From positions 54,630 to 118,629 of the forward strand of contig WGMT01000009.1 in assembly GCA_016124945.1 (NCBI GenBank): DNA of 64,000 nt. The letters are read 5' to 3'. The stretch comes from a bacterium. Its GTDB lineage: Bacteria; Chloroflexota; Anaerolineae; Caldilineales; Caldilineaceae. Below are positions 1 to 11,300 of the stretch, piece after piece. The stretch's first letter is position 1, and each line of letters starts with the position of its first letter. The position numbers were made by a program, and so were the translations under genes. The notes below the pieces were generated by a model. It was not told the origin of the DNA, did not search any database, and saw nothing but the letters and a program-made list of their open reading frames with translations.

Positions 1-77
1 CGCTATGCTGAAACAAGCTCCGCTAAAGCCGCCATCGTCAAACGACGACGCTACATCAGAATCATGTGCTGCGGGGT
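1..77. other. Window edge, no gene seen
   Basis: These bases lie beyond the stop codon of the first minus-strand gene. I see no convincing reading frame, hairpin or terminator in the fragment, and it runs off the window. Confidence 0.4.
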
Positions 78-3000
78 TTAGGGCGCGTTGACGAAGGGTA
101 GGTAGACTCGTGGGATGAGTTGAACGTTCTCGCCCGCCGACATCAATACCCCCACGATGGGGCCGTAGCGGAGAAGGGTGCCGTTCAGCTCTGTTTCCTC
201 CAGCCAATAATGATAGAGGACGCCGGGCACGACGCCTGTGTCCAAGTGTGTATAGGACGCCCCTTGCGTAGCGCTCCCGCGCGCCGGGATCATCTGCCCG
301 GTGACGCGAACCGCGCCTTCTGGCCGGCCCGTCTCGCTACGCCACAGATGGAAACCCCAACTGTCTATCTCAATCCCGGTGACCCAACTGACCCGCAGCG
401 CATTGCCTTCCGGCATCGCCGTGAAAGACAGGAGCGTCACCGCGGCGGGGCTGGCTACGGTCACCGTTGCGCTGTCTTCCGCGTTGATGAGATTGCCTAC
501 TTCGTCCACAGCATTCACCACCATCGCCATGTTGACGGTGTTGCTGATTGGCCGGCTCGCGGTGAAGACGGTAAGGACCTCAATCGATGCGGTCAGTGCA
601 AGATCGCCGAACTGCGATGTTAGATCCGCCCATTCCACCAACCCAGGATGCATCTGCGTCGGCGCAGGTTGACTGCGCACGAAGGTAAGCACCTGACTGT
701 CGTAGGAGTCGCTCAACGGCAAGGTGACAATCACTGTGTCGCCTACATTTGTAATGCGGATGCTGTAGGTGATCTCTTGCCCCACCTCAACCACCTCTGA
801 TCCAATCCGGCTCTTTGTGAGGATCAAGTAGGGTGAGATGTCGATTTCAGCCCCACCTTTCACCTCACCGTCGGGCGGTGTTTGATCGAACTCATCGGTG
901 ACATTCGCCACAGTGGCACGATTGCTGGCGCTGACACCCTCTGGTGTGACGGCAGTGGCTTTCATGACTGTGTTGACGGTGAAACTGTCGCCAGGCAGTA
1001 GATTGCCGAAGGCTGATGTTAGATCTGCCCAGTATGCAAAGCCGGCGCTTTCGTCCACTACATCCGGCACAGGTGCAGCGCTGACGAAGTCTAGATAGTC
1101 GGTGGTGAAGGTGTCGGTAAGCGGCACCATTGTCAACACGGTGTTGCCGGTATTGGTGATGCGGATGGTGTAGGTCAGGGCATCGCCCAGTCTCACCTGC
1201 GTTGACCCCACAATCTGCTTCGAGATGACGACACGCGGCGTCCCAATCACCACAGTGATGGTTGGATCTTTGGGATCGGGCGTTTCGGGATCGTCGGCGC
1301 CTTCGTTTGGCGGCGAGACGACGTACCCGGCGGGTACGTCCACGGTGACGGTGTAGACACCAGGGATAAGGTTGGTGAAGGTGTAGATGCCGTTGGCGTC
1401 GGTGGTGGTGGTCAGTCCATTCGAGAGGGTGATCACCACGCCAGGGATGCCCGGTTCGCCGCCGTCCTGAATGCCGTCGGCGTCGAGATCGTCCCAGACT
1501 CGGTCGCCCAAAGACGCAGCCAGGTTGAGCCCGGCGTCAATGTCGTTGTTGGTTTCACCCTGCCCTAGCGAGACGATGTCGGTGCGGCCTGTGCTGGTGT
1601 CGGCGTCGCTGTCAATGTCTTCGGCGCCGGCATCTTTTTGGGTGAAGAGGTAGCCGTTTGGCAGCACGAATTCTACAATGTAGCCGCCTGATCCCAGGCC
1701 GCCGAAGTTGTACACGCCGCCGCCACTGGTGACGGTGCTGGTGATGAAGTCTCCATTGCTGTTGAGCAAGTTGACGGTGACGCCGTCGATGCCGTTCTCG
1801 CTACCACCCTGGAGACCATCAAAGTCGACATCTTCCCAGACGTAATTGCCCAGCGCGCCCACGGTGACCTGGTCGATGTCGTCGTCGGTGTTGTTGCTCG
1901 GTGTGGGATCGTCGCCCTGGCTGCCGTCGTCGGCCACAAGGGCCACGTTGACAATGCTGGTGACGCTCGCCGCCAGCGGCAGGTCCACGGTAACGGCGAA
2001 GAAGACGTCTAGCGGCGAGCGCAGATTGAGGACACCGACGGCATAGGTGCAGACCGTGCCTGCCGGTGCGTTGTCGGCGCAGCTCCACCCCGCCGAACTG
2101 CCGGCGGCGTCGAAGGTGGTGCCGGTGGGGACGGTGTCGCTGATCACCACACCAGTGGCAGGACTGGTGCCCACGTTTCCAACCGTGAGCGTGTAGACGG
2201 TTGTCTGCCCCGGTTCGAGGACAGTGATGCCGTCGTCTTTGGTGAGTGTGAGATCCGGCGCGACGACGGTGACATCGTCCTGATCGTCAACGTCGGGTTC
2301 GTCGCGCTCGTTAGGATCGACGCCGGGCAAGGTGGTGGCCTGGGTTACGGTTGCCACATTCGTGTAGACATCACCGGCGTTGACTGCGGTGGTCAACTGT
2401 GCCGTGAAGGTGAAAATGCGCTGCTCGCCCACCGGAATGTCGCCCCCGGTGTAGCGGACGAGCGTGTCGGGCGACATGTCTACGGTGCTGAAGGTAAAGC
2501 CCGCAGGTGTGCTCACTTCGCTGATATTGGTGAAGGTGATCATCGGCAGCGGATCTTCGATGATCACGTCGAAGGCCGTCGACTCGCCTGTGTTCTGTAC
2601 CACCAGTTCGATGGTGATGGTGTCGTTCGCCGCAGCCTGCGCCGGGGTCAGCGTTTTGGTAATGACCATTTGCGGCTCAACCACCGTCACCGGGTTGGTG
2701 GGGATTTCGGGGTTGTTGCCGACGCGGATAACGGCGTTGTTGATCAGATCGGTCTGGCTGGGGGGCAGACCTACATTGCCCACTTCGTCGAGGACCAGCG
2801 CTTGCAGGCGCACGATGAAACTGTTGTTGCCGGTATCATTGTCGGCTGTCACCGTGATGTTGCCGAAGGTGACGATAACGTCGTCGCCGCTGCCGCCCGT
2901 GGCCGTAATCGACGGCGTGGGCAGCGTCCCGTTGAAGCCGCTGCTGTCCACGGCGACGGAGCCGACCACGTAAGAGAGCCCTGTGGGCAGATCGTCGGTA

Positions 3001-3617
3001 ATCACCAACGACGGCGTGAGTCCTTCGGGCAGGGTGACGGTGAGGGCGTAGGTGATTACCTCACCGATGGTGACATCGGGATTGGCGGTGTGTGCCGCCG
3101 AGGTGCCGTCGATCTGCTTGACCACGCCGGGGTCGGCGGCGGTGAACGATGCCGGGTCGCTGTCGCTGTAGTCGTTGACGCCGCCGGAGCCATCGCGCTC
3201 GCCATCGTTGTCACCTGAGCCGCCGGGTGTGTTGGAGCCGGTTGGGTTGCCGGTGGTGCCGGTGGTGCCGGTGCCGGGCAGGCTGGTGTAGGTGACGTCG
3301 GCCTGATTGTCGATCTGCTGGCCGGGTGTCACGTCGAGATTCAGCGTGGCGTCGTAGGTGACGGTGACCGTGCCGTTTACGGGGATCGCGTCAACGCTGA
3401 AGGCGACGGTGTTGCCGCTGCTGTTGTCCGTGCTGCCGGTGGCCCCGCCGCCGAGGACGATGTTCATGCTGCCTAAATCGAGGGTGAGATCGGTGGGCAG
3501 CGTGTCCGTGAAGAGGACGTTGTAGGCTACCGACGTGCCGGTGTTGGTGAAGATGACGCTGTATGAAACCGTGTCTTCGGCGTCGGCAGGGGTGGTCGTG
3601 ATGCGTTCAACGTCCAC
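78..3617 (-). CDS. C-terminal part of a broken DUF11/SdrD-B repeat surface protein
   Basis: This 1179-codon frame opens at a GTG (3617) with no signal peptide or obvious ribosome binding site. It continues in a different frame the protein begun at 4960, so it is probably the C-terminal part of one interrupted gene. It holds DUF11-type beta-sandwich repeats, recognisable by PGxTVTYTLTVxNxG and DTLPxG motifs. Two SdrD-B-like domains lie at about residues 585-790 (G.YVWEDVDFDGLQ and DRVWDDLDADGIQ). More DUF11 repeats follow, then a fibronectin-like C-terminal domain from about residue 1060 (LLSFTA, FHLWRSE, YHYWLEE). The last residues are RVYLPFVNAP. The final 450 residues or so are closely similar to the end of the 3023-residue protein next door. 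The likely role is a cell-surface or extracellular structural protein or adhesin; no enzyme motif is visible. Confidence 0.75.
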   Translation of the reverse strand: MDVERITTTPADAEDTVSYSVIFTNTGTSVAYNVLFTDTLPTDLTLDLGSMNIVLGGGATGSTDNSSGNTVAFSVDAIPVNGTVTVTYDATLNLDVTPGQQIDNQADVTYTSLPGTGTTGTTGNPTGSNTPGGSGDNDGERDGSGGVNDYSDSDPASFTAADPGVVKQIDGTSAAHTANPDVTIGEVITYALTVTLPEGLTPSLVITDDLPTGLSYVVGSVAVDSSGFNGTLPTPSITATGGSGDDVIVTFGNITVTADNDTGNNSFIVRLQALVLDEVGNVGLPPSQTDLINNAVIRVGNNPEIPTNPVTVVEPQMVITKTLTPAQAAANDTITIELVVQNTGESTAFDVIIEDPLPMITFTNISEVSTPAGFTFSTVDMSPDTLVRYTGGDIPVGEQRIFTFTAQLTTAVNAGDVYTNVATVTQATTLPGVDPNERDEPDVDDQDDVTVVAPDLTLTKDDGITVLEPGQTTVYTLTVGNVGTSPATGVVISDTVPTGTTFDAAGSSAGWSCADNAPAGTVCTYAVGVLNLRSPLDVFFAVTVDLPLAASVTSIVNVALVADDGSQGDDPTPSNNTDDDIDQVTVGALGNYVWEDVDFDGLQGGSENGIDGVTVNLLNSNGDFITSTVTSGGGVYNFGGLGSGGYIVEFVLPNGYLFTQKDAGAEDIDSDADTSTGRTDIVSLGQGETNNDIDAGLNLAASLGDRVWDDLDADGIQDGGEPGIPGVVITLSNGLTTTTDANGIYTFTNLIPGVYTVTVDVPAGYVVSPPNEGADDPETPDPKDPTITVVIGTPRVVISKQIVGSTQVRLGDALTYTIRITNTGNTVLTMVPLTDTFTTDYLDFVSAAPVPDVVDESAGFAYWADLTSAFGNLLPGDSFTVNTVMKATAVTPEGVSASNRATVANVTDEFDQTPPDGEVKGGAEIDISPYLILTKSRIGSEVVEVGQEITYSIRITNVGDTVIVTLPLSDSYDSQVLTFVRSQPAPTQMHPGLVEWADLTSQFGDLALTASIEVLTVFTASRPISNTVNMAMVVNAVDEVGNLINAEDSATVTVASPAAVTLLSFTAMPEGNALRVSWVTGIEIDSWGFHLWRSETGRPEGAVRVTGQMIPARGSATQGASYTHLDTGVVPGVLYHYWLEETELNGTLLRYGPIVGVLMSAGENVQLIPRVYLPFVNAP

Positions 3618-3805
3618 TTGTTGCCGTTGACACTCAATTCGGGAACAAAGGTGGTGTCCCAGCGCTGGCCGTCTGAGAAGGTGTCTGTGATGACAATCGA
3701 CTCAAAGGCGAAGAAGTCGGAAATCTGGAAGTCGAGCGTATATTCCAACGTGTCGCCGGGGGTGTTGCCGGTGGGCGCTACGTCGTTGACATTTGCCACC
3801 CCTTT
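3618..3805 (-). pseudogene. Middle segment of the broken surface protein
   Basis: Directly after the TAA at 3806-3808 the same frame stays open and reads KGVANVNDVAPTGNTPGD, then LEYTLDFQISDFFAFESIV. This is a typical start of the next repeat domain. The frame continues through ...ELSVNGNK near 3620-3640 and then loses sense, while the frame of the 1179-codon C-terminal part begins to make sense (VERITTTPADAED). The breaks are therefore one in-frame stop, which a single C-to-T or A-to-T change would create from CAA or AAA, plus a frame change or junction around 3615-3650. Possible causes are decay, an internal deletion or an assembly error. Confidence 0.6.
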
Positions 3806-4960
3806 TTAGATGGCAATGCTCTTGTCTGTGAGTGTGTGATCGTTGCTGGTGACATCGCTCTCCACCGGTCCCTGGGGATCGCGGGTGTCGATGGGATCCC
3901 AATTGCCTTCGGTGGCGGCATCGTCGATAGATTCCACGTCATCGCCGGTAAGGGGGACAATCACGCGATCCCCACCCAAATCGTCGCGGGGGACGTAAAA
4001 GGTGAAGAGCATCGTGGCGTCGTTGTCGGCTGTGGTGCCTGTCACCGACGCGAAGCGGCGGGTCAATGTGCCGCCGGGATTGGTGGTGCTGGGCGTGGCG
4101 ATTGGCGTTGTCGCCGTCGTCGTGCCACGAATCGTCGTGTCGTCTACCTGTACGAATTGCAGATTATCGGGCAGCACGTCGATGAGATCGAGATTGGTGA
4201 GTGTCTGCCCATCGGCAATGTCCACCGTGATCAGGTATTGGCGTGGGAAGTTGGGGCCGGTGGCGGTTTCGTCTTCGGGGCCGATGTAAGTTTTGGTCAG
4301 CGTGAAAAGCGTGGGCGTAAATGTGGTCGACGCCGTAACGCCTGTAATCGACGGATCGGTGGCGGGGTTGTCCAGGGGATCGGCGCCGAATTGGAAGCCG
4401 GCGCTGGCCGAAATGCTGAGCGGTGTCCCCAGATCGGCCTGATTGCTAAGGTTGACATTGACGGTAACCTCGGCGGCGGGCTGCCCCTGGGTGAAGCTGC
4501 CAAAGGGCAGGAGCAAGACCACTAAGTCATCGCCGGGGGTGCCGGTGATGATGAGCGGATTGTCGGCGCTGTCCACGGCATAGGGGTGGGTGGCGTTGCC
4601 GCTGCCGTCGAACGTAATCACCGTCGCCGTAACGGCCTGCCCCAGGTGGGTGGCGTTGACGAAGGTGATGCCATCGTCCACGGCGGCGCCGGCGCCGTCT
4701 GCGCCGGTCTTGGGCAGGATCAGGTTGATGTAGGGTCCGTATCCTGTGTCGGTGGGCGTGGCTGAGGTGTTGTCGAATGTGACGGTGAATGAGAATGCTT
4801 CACCAATAAACCCTTCGGTGGGCACGTCGAGAGTCGCCGTAGGAACGGCAAGGGCCAGGGCCGCGCCTCCTCCGAGCGTTACGCTACTGATCAGGGCTAC
4901 CAGCACGATAGCCGGGGTCAGTAGACGTCGAAGATGACGCAGTGGGTTAAACGTTTTCAT
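3806..4960 (-). CDS. N-terminal part of the broken DUF11 surface protein, with signal peptide
   Basis: This 384-residue frame starts at ATG 4960 with GGAG 6 bases upstream. It begins with a Sec signal peptide (positive MKTFNPLRHLRRLL, hydrophobic core, cleavage near ALALA). Beta-rich domains follow (PTEGFIGEAFSFTVTFDN; FTLTKTYIGPEDE; ITVDIADGQTLTNLDLIDVLPDNLQ) of the kind found at the start of long DUF11 proteins. It stops at TAA 3806-3808 in the middle of a recognisable domain link (LTDKSIAI-stop-KGVANVNDV), and coding sense continues in the same frame. As read, it would give a truncated secreted protein lacking all later repeats and the YLP tail. A 14-bp palindrome lies about 60 bases upstream. 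Confidence 0.75.
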   Translation of the reverse strand: MKTFNPLRHLRRLLTPAIVLVALISSVTLGGGAALALAVPTATLDVPTEGFIGEAFSFTVTFDNTSATPTDTGYGPYINLILPKTGADGAGAAVDDGITFVNATHLGQAVTATVITFDGSGNATHPYAVDSADNPLIITGTPGDDLVVLLLPFGSFTQGQPAAEVTVNVNLSNQADLGTPLSISASAGFQFGADPLDNPATDPSITGVTASTTFTPTLFTLTKTYIGPEDETATGPNFPRQYLITVDIADGQTLTNLDLIDVLPDNLQFVQVDDTTIRGTTTATTPIATPSTTNPGGTLTRRFASVTGTTADNDATMLFTFYVPRDDLGGDRVIVPLTGDDVESIDDAATEGNWDPIDTRDPQGPVESDVTSNDHTLTDKSIAI

Positions 4961-5019
4961 GCAAACTCCATTTGTATGCGTTGGTGATTAGGTACGCGTG
5001 TCAAGTGGTAGAGCACGCG

Positions 5020-5033
5020 GGTAATCGATTACC
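5020..5033. promoter_or_regulatory. 14-bp perfect palindrome, possible LacI-type operator
   Basis: GGTAATCGATTACC is a perfect palindrome with a central CG, 60-73 bases upstream of the start at 4960. Central-CG palindromes of this form resemble operators of LacI-family regulators. No LacI gene lies in this window, so the assignment is a guess from shape and position. Confidence 0.3.
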
Positions 5034-5150
5034 TGCTGGGCAATATGCATAACTTGTGAATTTATTCGGTATTTAGATATATGTAACTATATAATAATTG
5101 TGTATTTTTGAATTAAGAATTTGTGTTAAATATAAGTTATGGTACTTAAG

Positions 5151-5166
5151 TTTTTTTTGGGGGGGG
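5151..5166. repeat. T8G8 double homopolymer
   Basis: Eight T followed by eight G lie between the tandem terminators and the AT-rich upstream region of the gene at 4960. Such tracts are prone to slippage in vivo and in sequencing. Confidence 0.5.
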
Positions 5167-5171
5167 TACAC

Positions 5172-5204
5172 AAAAAAGTCCACACCTGAAGAGAGAGGCG
5201 TGGA
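5172..5204 (-). terminator. Second intrinsic terminator after the giant gene
   Basis: Arms 5179-5187 and 5196-5204 form a 9-bp stem on the minus-strand RNA with one G-U pair and an 8-base loop. The stem is followed on that strand by C and six U. It is a backup for the stronger terminator at 5263-5315. Confidence 0.6.
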
Positions 5205-5262
5205 GATGGCAGATTGTTCAATTCTTGGCCGTTGAGAAATGGCTGGTAGGTAGCGGCGATCT

Positions 5263-5315
5263 AAAAAGAAGATGTCTACGCCTGCGGGAAAAATAGGCGT
5301 AGACATCTTCTTTTT
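5263..5315. terminator. Strong 21-bp hairpin terminator
   Basis: Arms 5263-5283 and 5295-5315 are perfectly complementary over 21 bp, with an 11-base loop and A5/T5 at the outer ends. The hairpin starts 62 bases after the stop codon of the 3023-codon gene on the minus strand. It could work in both directions, but no plus-strand gene reads into it. Confidence 0.8.
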
Positions 5316-5377
5316 CAGGCTATTCGCAACGTGGGACCAAGTTGCCCTGTGTTATGTGAATCCGCTAATGTCTTGGC

Positions 5378-8300
5378 TTACGGCGCCGTGATCCAGGGTA
5401 GGTAGATCCTTGGTGTTGCTTCGATCTCGTTTGAGTCCGTCGTCCACGTTGCGCGGACGGGGCCATACTCGTGACGACTGTTGTCTGTTTCCGTCTCTTC
5501 GAGCCAGTAGTGGACATTCGTGCCGGGCGTTACCCCACTGTCCAAGAAGTGATAAGACGCTCCCTGCGCCGCGCTGCCTATCGCGGGGATCAACTGTTCT
5601 GTGATCCGCACCGCCTCGGCACGGCGTTCACTCTGGCTGCGCCACAGGTGGAAGCCCCAACTGTTCACCTCAGCGCCGGTGACCCACGCCACGCGCAGGC
5701 CATTCCCCTCAGGCGTGGCGGTGAAAGAGAGGAGGGTCACCGCGGTGGGGGACGCTACCTCGACTGCTTCGCTGGCTTCGGCATCGGCTGCCACGCCCTG
5801 TACATCGACAGCGTTGATCACCCGCGCCAGGTTGACGGTGTTGCTCACGGCATGGCTGGCTGTGAAGACGGCCAGCACTTCAACCGATGCGCCAGGAACA
5901 AGATCCCCGAACTGCTCCGTCAGATCGAGCCATTCGGCCACACCCGGTTGCAGACGGCTCTGCGTCGGCTGCGCACGCACGAAGTTAAGCACCTGGCTTT
6001 CGTAGACGTCGCTTAGCGGCAGGGTGACGATCAACGAGCTGCCTGCGTTGGTAATGCGGATGCTGTAGGTGATCTCCTGCCCTGCTTCCACCGTCGCGGG
6101 TGCGATGATCTGTTTGCTCACCAGCACATTGGGTGCAACGCCGAAGAAGAGCGTATCGCGCACTTCGCCGGTGGGTAGCACCTGCCCGAACTCGTCTTCT
6201 ACATTGGCGACAGTCGCCTGATTCGTGGCCGGAACACCGTCGGGTGTAATGGCGCTTGCTCGCATCCAGGTGGTGATGCTGATGCTGTCCCCTGGGAGCA
6301 GATCGCCGAAGACGGTGGTGAGATCGTGCCAGCGCGCTGTGCCGCTTGGCTCGTCGATTACATCGGCAGGTGGGGTGGCATCGACAAAGTCAAGGTAGGC
6401 GGCTGAGTAGGTGTCGGTCAGCGGCAGTTGTGTCAGAATTGTGTCGCCGGTGTTGGTAATGCGAATTGTGTAGGTGAGGGTGTTCCCCAGTTTGATCACC
6501 GCAGGCCCCACATAGCGTTTTGAGATTTCCATTGCCGGTGACTGGAGAAGCTTTGTCACCGTTGGATCATCTGCATCGCGAGTGGTGGGATCGTCTGTGG
6601 CAAGGATGCAGCTACCGCTGGGTGTGTCGCAGTTGTTGCTCGTGCTGGTGACAACTCCCTGGTTCGCCACTTCGGTGACGGTGTCGGGCAGCGGTGCATT
6701 GACGCGCACCTGGAAGGTGACAATCACGGCGCTCTGCGCGGCCATGTCACCGATGTTGACGGACAGACTGCTGTCGCTACCGCCATTGCCGGTAACCACG
6801 ACGCCCTGTGTCGTCTTCACGCTGCCAGCCACCAGTGTGGTGTTGGCGTCGGGCGTATCGGTGAACGATACAGACGGGGCTACCACCACGCCCATGTTCA
6901 AGACGGTCACATGATAGATCAATGTGTCGCCGGCGCTGGGCTGGCTGTTGTTGTCGGCGTCGGTATAGAGCTGCGCCTCTTTGAATGCGCCCAGCGCCAC
7001 CACATCGCCCACGTAGGTGCCCGTTGGATCCTGGCCGGTCGGCGTCAATGGATCATCGCTGACGGTGGGCGGCACATTGCTCCCGCTGACCGTAGCCTGA
7101 TTCTCCAACACCTTCACGTCGGTGGGCAGCGGGTTGTTGATGGTGACCTGGTAGACGATCTCCATCACACCACCGCTGACCAAGTTGCCGATGTTGACGG
7201 CTACGGCGCTGTCGCCTGCCGTGTTGCCACCGGTCACGCTGCCCTGAGACGTTGTCACCGAGCCGACGACCAATGTTGTATTGGCGTCGGGTGTGTCATT
7301 TAGAACAAGCGCCTGTGCCATGCCGCCGCCGACGTTCTTGACGGTGACGGTGTAGCGTAGCGTGTCCCCGGCGCTGGGTAGATTGTTGGCGTCGGCATCG
7401 ACGTCGAGCGTCACCTGTTTGGTGAGGACGAGCGCCGGATCGCTCTTGATTGGCGTCAACGTGGGATCGCCCGGTGTCTTGGTGGCTGGATCGTCAGTCG
7501 GCATGGACGGCACTTCGTTGCTGCTCACAACACCCTGATTTGCCACCTGCACCACATCCGCAGGAACGGTTGCGGCAATGCGCACATCGAAGGAAATTGT
7601 CACTTCCGCGCCTACAGCTATGGTACCGATGTTCACCGCTATCTGGCGATCCGTTGCGCCGTTGCCCCGTTCCACCATGCCCTGCGTGGTTGTCACCGAG
7701 CCGCCCACCAAAGTGGTGTACCGCCCTGGCGTGTCGTCGAAGCGGACACCGGTGGCGTGTGCATAGCCGCGGTTGGCGATCACCACGGTGTAGCGCAGTG
7801 TGTCGCCGGGGCTGGTGGCGTTGTTGCTATCTGCATCGATCAGGCGGATGGCTGTCTTGGCGGCCTCAAAACGCGGATCGCCGTTGAAGCCGAAGTCGAA
7901 GTTCAAGTTGTCCTGCCCCGACAGGAGCTGTGCCACCGCCGTCGAGTCGCCGTTGCCGTCGAGATCGAAGGTGGCTTTCAGCCCCGCCGGTAGCGTGGAC
8001 AGATCCACAGCCACGGTGTAGATCCCCGGGCGCAGCGGACCAAGGAAGTAACCGCCGCCTGCGGTCGTCGTCGCCGTGTAGGCTGCTCTCGCTCTGGCCG
8101 GACTTTGGAGTTCCACAACGACCCCGCCGATCCCCGGTTCGTCCTGGTCGATGATCCCATTGCCGTTGTAATCAAACCAGACGGTGTCGCCAATCGCCGC
8201 GGCCATGAAGATGCCGGCGTCGATGGGTTGATTGCTGCCTGCGCCAATCGTCAACAGCGGTGATTCGCCGTTGGTGGGGTTGACGTCGCTGTCGTTGTTG

Positions 8301-11300
8301 TCATTGCCGCCGAGATCGGCGTCACTCAATTCATGTCCGTTGGGCGGGGTGACGACAACACGATAGTCACCAATCGGCACGGTGAAGGTGTAGATGCCGT
8401 CGGCGTCGGTGGTGGTGCTTTCCACCAGATCACCGTTCTGGTCGTACAGTTTCACTTCTACACCAGCCATACCGCTTTCGCCGTTGTCTTGAATGCCGTC
8501 GCCGTCGTTGTCTTCCCAGACGCGCCCGTTGAGGATGCCTTCAGTCGACGGCGGCGGATTGACGGTGACGTCGGCGCTGTCGCTGTTGTTGTTGGGGTTG
8601 GGATCGTCCTCGTTGGCGGCGGCGACGGCACTGTTGGAGATCGAGCCGGTGGCGTTGCTGTCGGTGCTGACGGCGATGGTGAAGGTGGCGCTGCCGTTGA
8701 CAGCCAACGAACCGACGGCGCAGACCACCACGCCGCTGTTTTCGGTGCAGCCTGCCGTGGCGCTGCCAAATGAGACGCTTACAGGCAACGTATCGGTGAT
8801 GGTGACGCCCGTCGCCGCGGCAGGACCGTTGTTGGTGACGACAAGGGTGTAGGTCACCACTTCGCCTGCTATAACGGGATCAGGCGTGGCCGACTTGGTT
8901 AGGCTGAGGTCTGCTTCGGTCAACGATGTCACTGTCACCGGCGCAGTGTCGGTGATGGTGCGGATCAGGCTGTTGTCCGACGTCGCCGAAACGGTGTTCG
9001 AGAAGACGCCGCTGACGGTGGTTGCCGTGACCTGGAAGGTGACGGTCAGCGATGCCGCCGGGGCAATCGACCACGCGCCCCAACTGGGGACGACAGCACC
9101 GTTGCTCGGATCGAGGGTCGCTGTGCGTGTCACCTGGCCGCTCACGTCGGCGCTGACCACGGTGACGCCTGCATAGCTGAAGCCGGCGGGCAGTGTGTCG
9201 CTGATGCGCACACCGGTCGCTACACCGTCGCCGTCGTTGACGGTCACCACAGTGTAGGTGACCACTTCGCCGCCCGACACGTTGGCCGGATCCACCGACT
9301 TGCTTAACACCACGTTGGGGACAATCACCTGCACATCCTCTTCGGGGGTGCGCAGGGGATCGAAGGGTGTCACCGGCTTGTCAGTGGACGTCACCGCCAC
9401 GTCGTTCTGGTAGACGGCAGCCCCCACCTCGTCGCCGATGGCGGCGATGAAGGTGATGATCAACGTACTGTTGGCGGCAATCGAGAAAGTCCCCCACGCA
9501 GGTTGGGCGCTGCCCACGCTGGGTGTGGGCGACGTCAACGAGCCGCCGCTGATGTTGTCTGTACTGACGAAGGTAAAGCCGCTGGCCAGCGTATCGGTGA
9601 CGATGACGCCGTTGGCCGCGCTGTTCGTCGTATTCTCCACTTCGATGACGTAAATCGCCTGCGCGCCGTTGAGCGTCTGGCCTACCACAGGCGTCGTCGT
9701 GTACTTGCGCACAATCAGACCGCCCACGCCGGTGGTCACCGTGTCAGAGACCGGCGACACGCCGTTGGCGCCAATTTCAACCTGGTTGACGGCGTCGCCC
9801 GCCTGGGTGGGGATCACCACCACTTGCGCGCTGCCTGTGTCACCTGGTTGGAGCGTACCGACTGCCCACGTGATGATGCCCGCGGCGTGGCTACCGCCGT
9901 TTGTCGCCGTGACAAAAACTGTTCCCGACGGCAGCGTATCGGTGACAACAACGCCGGTCGCTGTGGCCGTCCCCTGGTTGGCGAAGGCAATGGCATAGCT
10001 GAAACTGACCGCTACATCTGTGCCGTTGGCAGCAGTAATCGCTGTGTCCACCACCACCGTCGTGTCGTTGATGGAGACGATGCGGGCGATTTGCCCGTTG
10101 ATGCGCACATATTGGCCCACACCCAACAGCGTCGAACTGTCCACGGCAAGCGAGGTTGCCGCCGTCGCATCCGCCGTCAGTCGCGCCGCGGGGAAGGGGA
10201 CGCTGCTTGGTCCACTCTTGTCGATGGTCAACTGGGGCGCGGCGTCGGCGTTGTCTACGCGCTGGGCGTTTCTGGCTGCGGCATTGCCGGCGTTGACCGT
10301 CGCCGTGTTGGTGATGGGTGTCGTCCCCTGCGCAAGGACGGTGTCGAGCTGCACACGAAATTGGATGGTGCGTGCCGCGCCAGGAGCGAGATCGCCCACC
10401 GTCACCAGAATGCGGTTGTTGATGACGTCGAACTGCCCGGCATCACTGTCGGCGGCGTCGGTCTGGGCAATGCTTTCAACTTGTAGCGTCCCCGCCACGT
10501 AGCTGCCGTTGCTCACAATCGGATCGCTCACCCGCACATTTTGCGCCGTGGACGTGCCGGTGTTGGTGACAAGCAGCGTGTAGGTGATGCTGTCCCCTGC
10601 ACTCAGCGCCGGGTCCACCGCAGACGACTTGCTGATCTGCAAGTTGGCGTTGGTGCTGATAGAGACGTCCACGATCTGGCTGGGCGAGGCGTCGCTCTGG
10701 TCGCTGGTCACCTCGGCCTGGTTACTCAGGATGGTGATGCCGTCGGGCGCGCTGCCGTTGTCGGTCACCTGCATCTTGAAGGTGACAGTCTTCGCCGCGC
10801 CTGCCGCCAGCGAGCCGAGGTTGAGCGTGAAGAGGTTGCCGCTCACCGGATCGGCTACGGATGAACTGTCCACGGTGGTGCTGCCGCTGACATAAGCGAA
10901 GTAAGCCGTGCTGGGCAGCGTGTCGCTGATGGTCACATTGGCAGCGCTGCCGTCCCCGCTGTTGAGGACGACGAAGGTGTACGTCGCCTCATCGCCGGGG
11001 ATAAGCAGGCTCTTGTCCACTGATTTGGTGAGGGTCAATGCCGGGCGTACCACCGTTGTGGTCGCCGTATCGTTGACCGACGAAGCGCCGTCGGCAGAAA
11101 AGTCGACACTGTTCATCAATGTTGTGACGGCGTCGCTCAACGGCTGATCGACGGTGGCTGTGATGACGAGCAGACCACTCTCGCCACCGGTGACCTGCCC
11201 GCTGGTGGCGGTGTCGTCGGTGTTGACGGTGAAGATGTACTCAGGCGCGCTACCGCTAGGCGTAATCGACGCACCGTTGAGTGTGGCGCTCACAAAAGAG

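Noticed and set aside
3806..3808. Pyrrolysine-like or other programmed recoding of the stop in the surface protein
   Set aside because: The codon is TAA, there is no supporting RNA element, and a second frame break follows. Mutation or assembly error is simpler.
5073..5306. 77-residue open frame on the minus strand
   Set aside because: It crosses both terminator hairpins and has no coding features.
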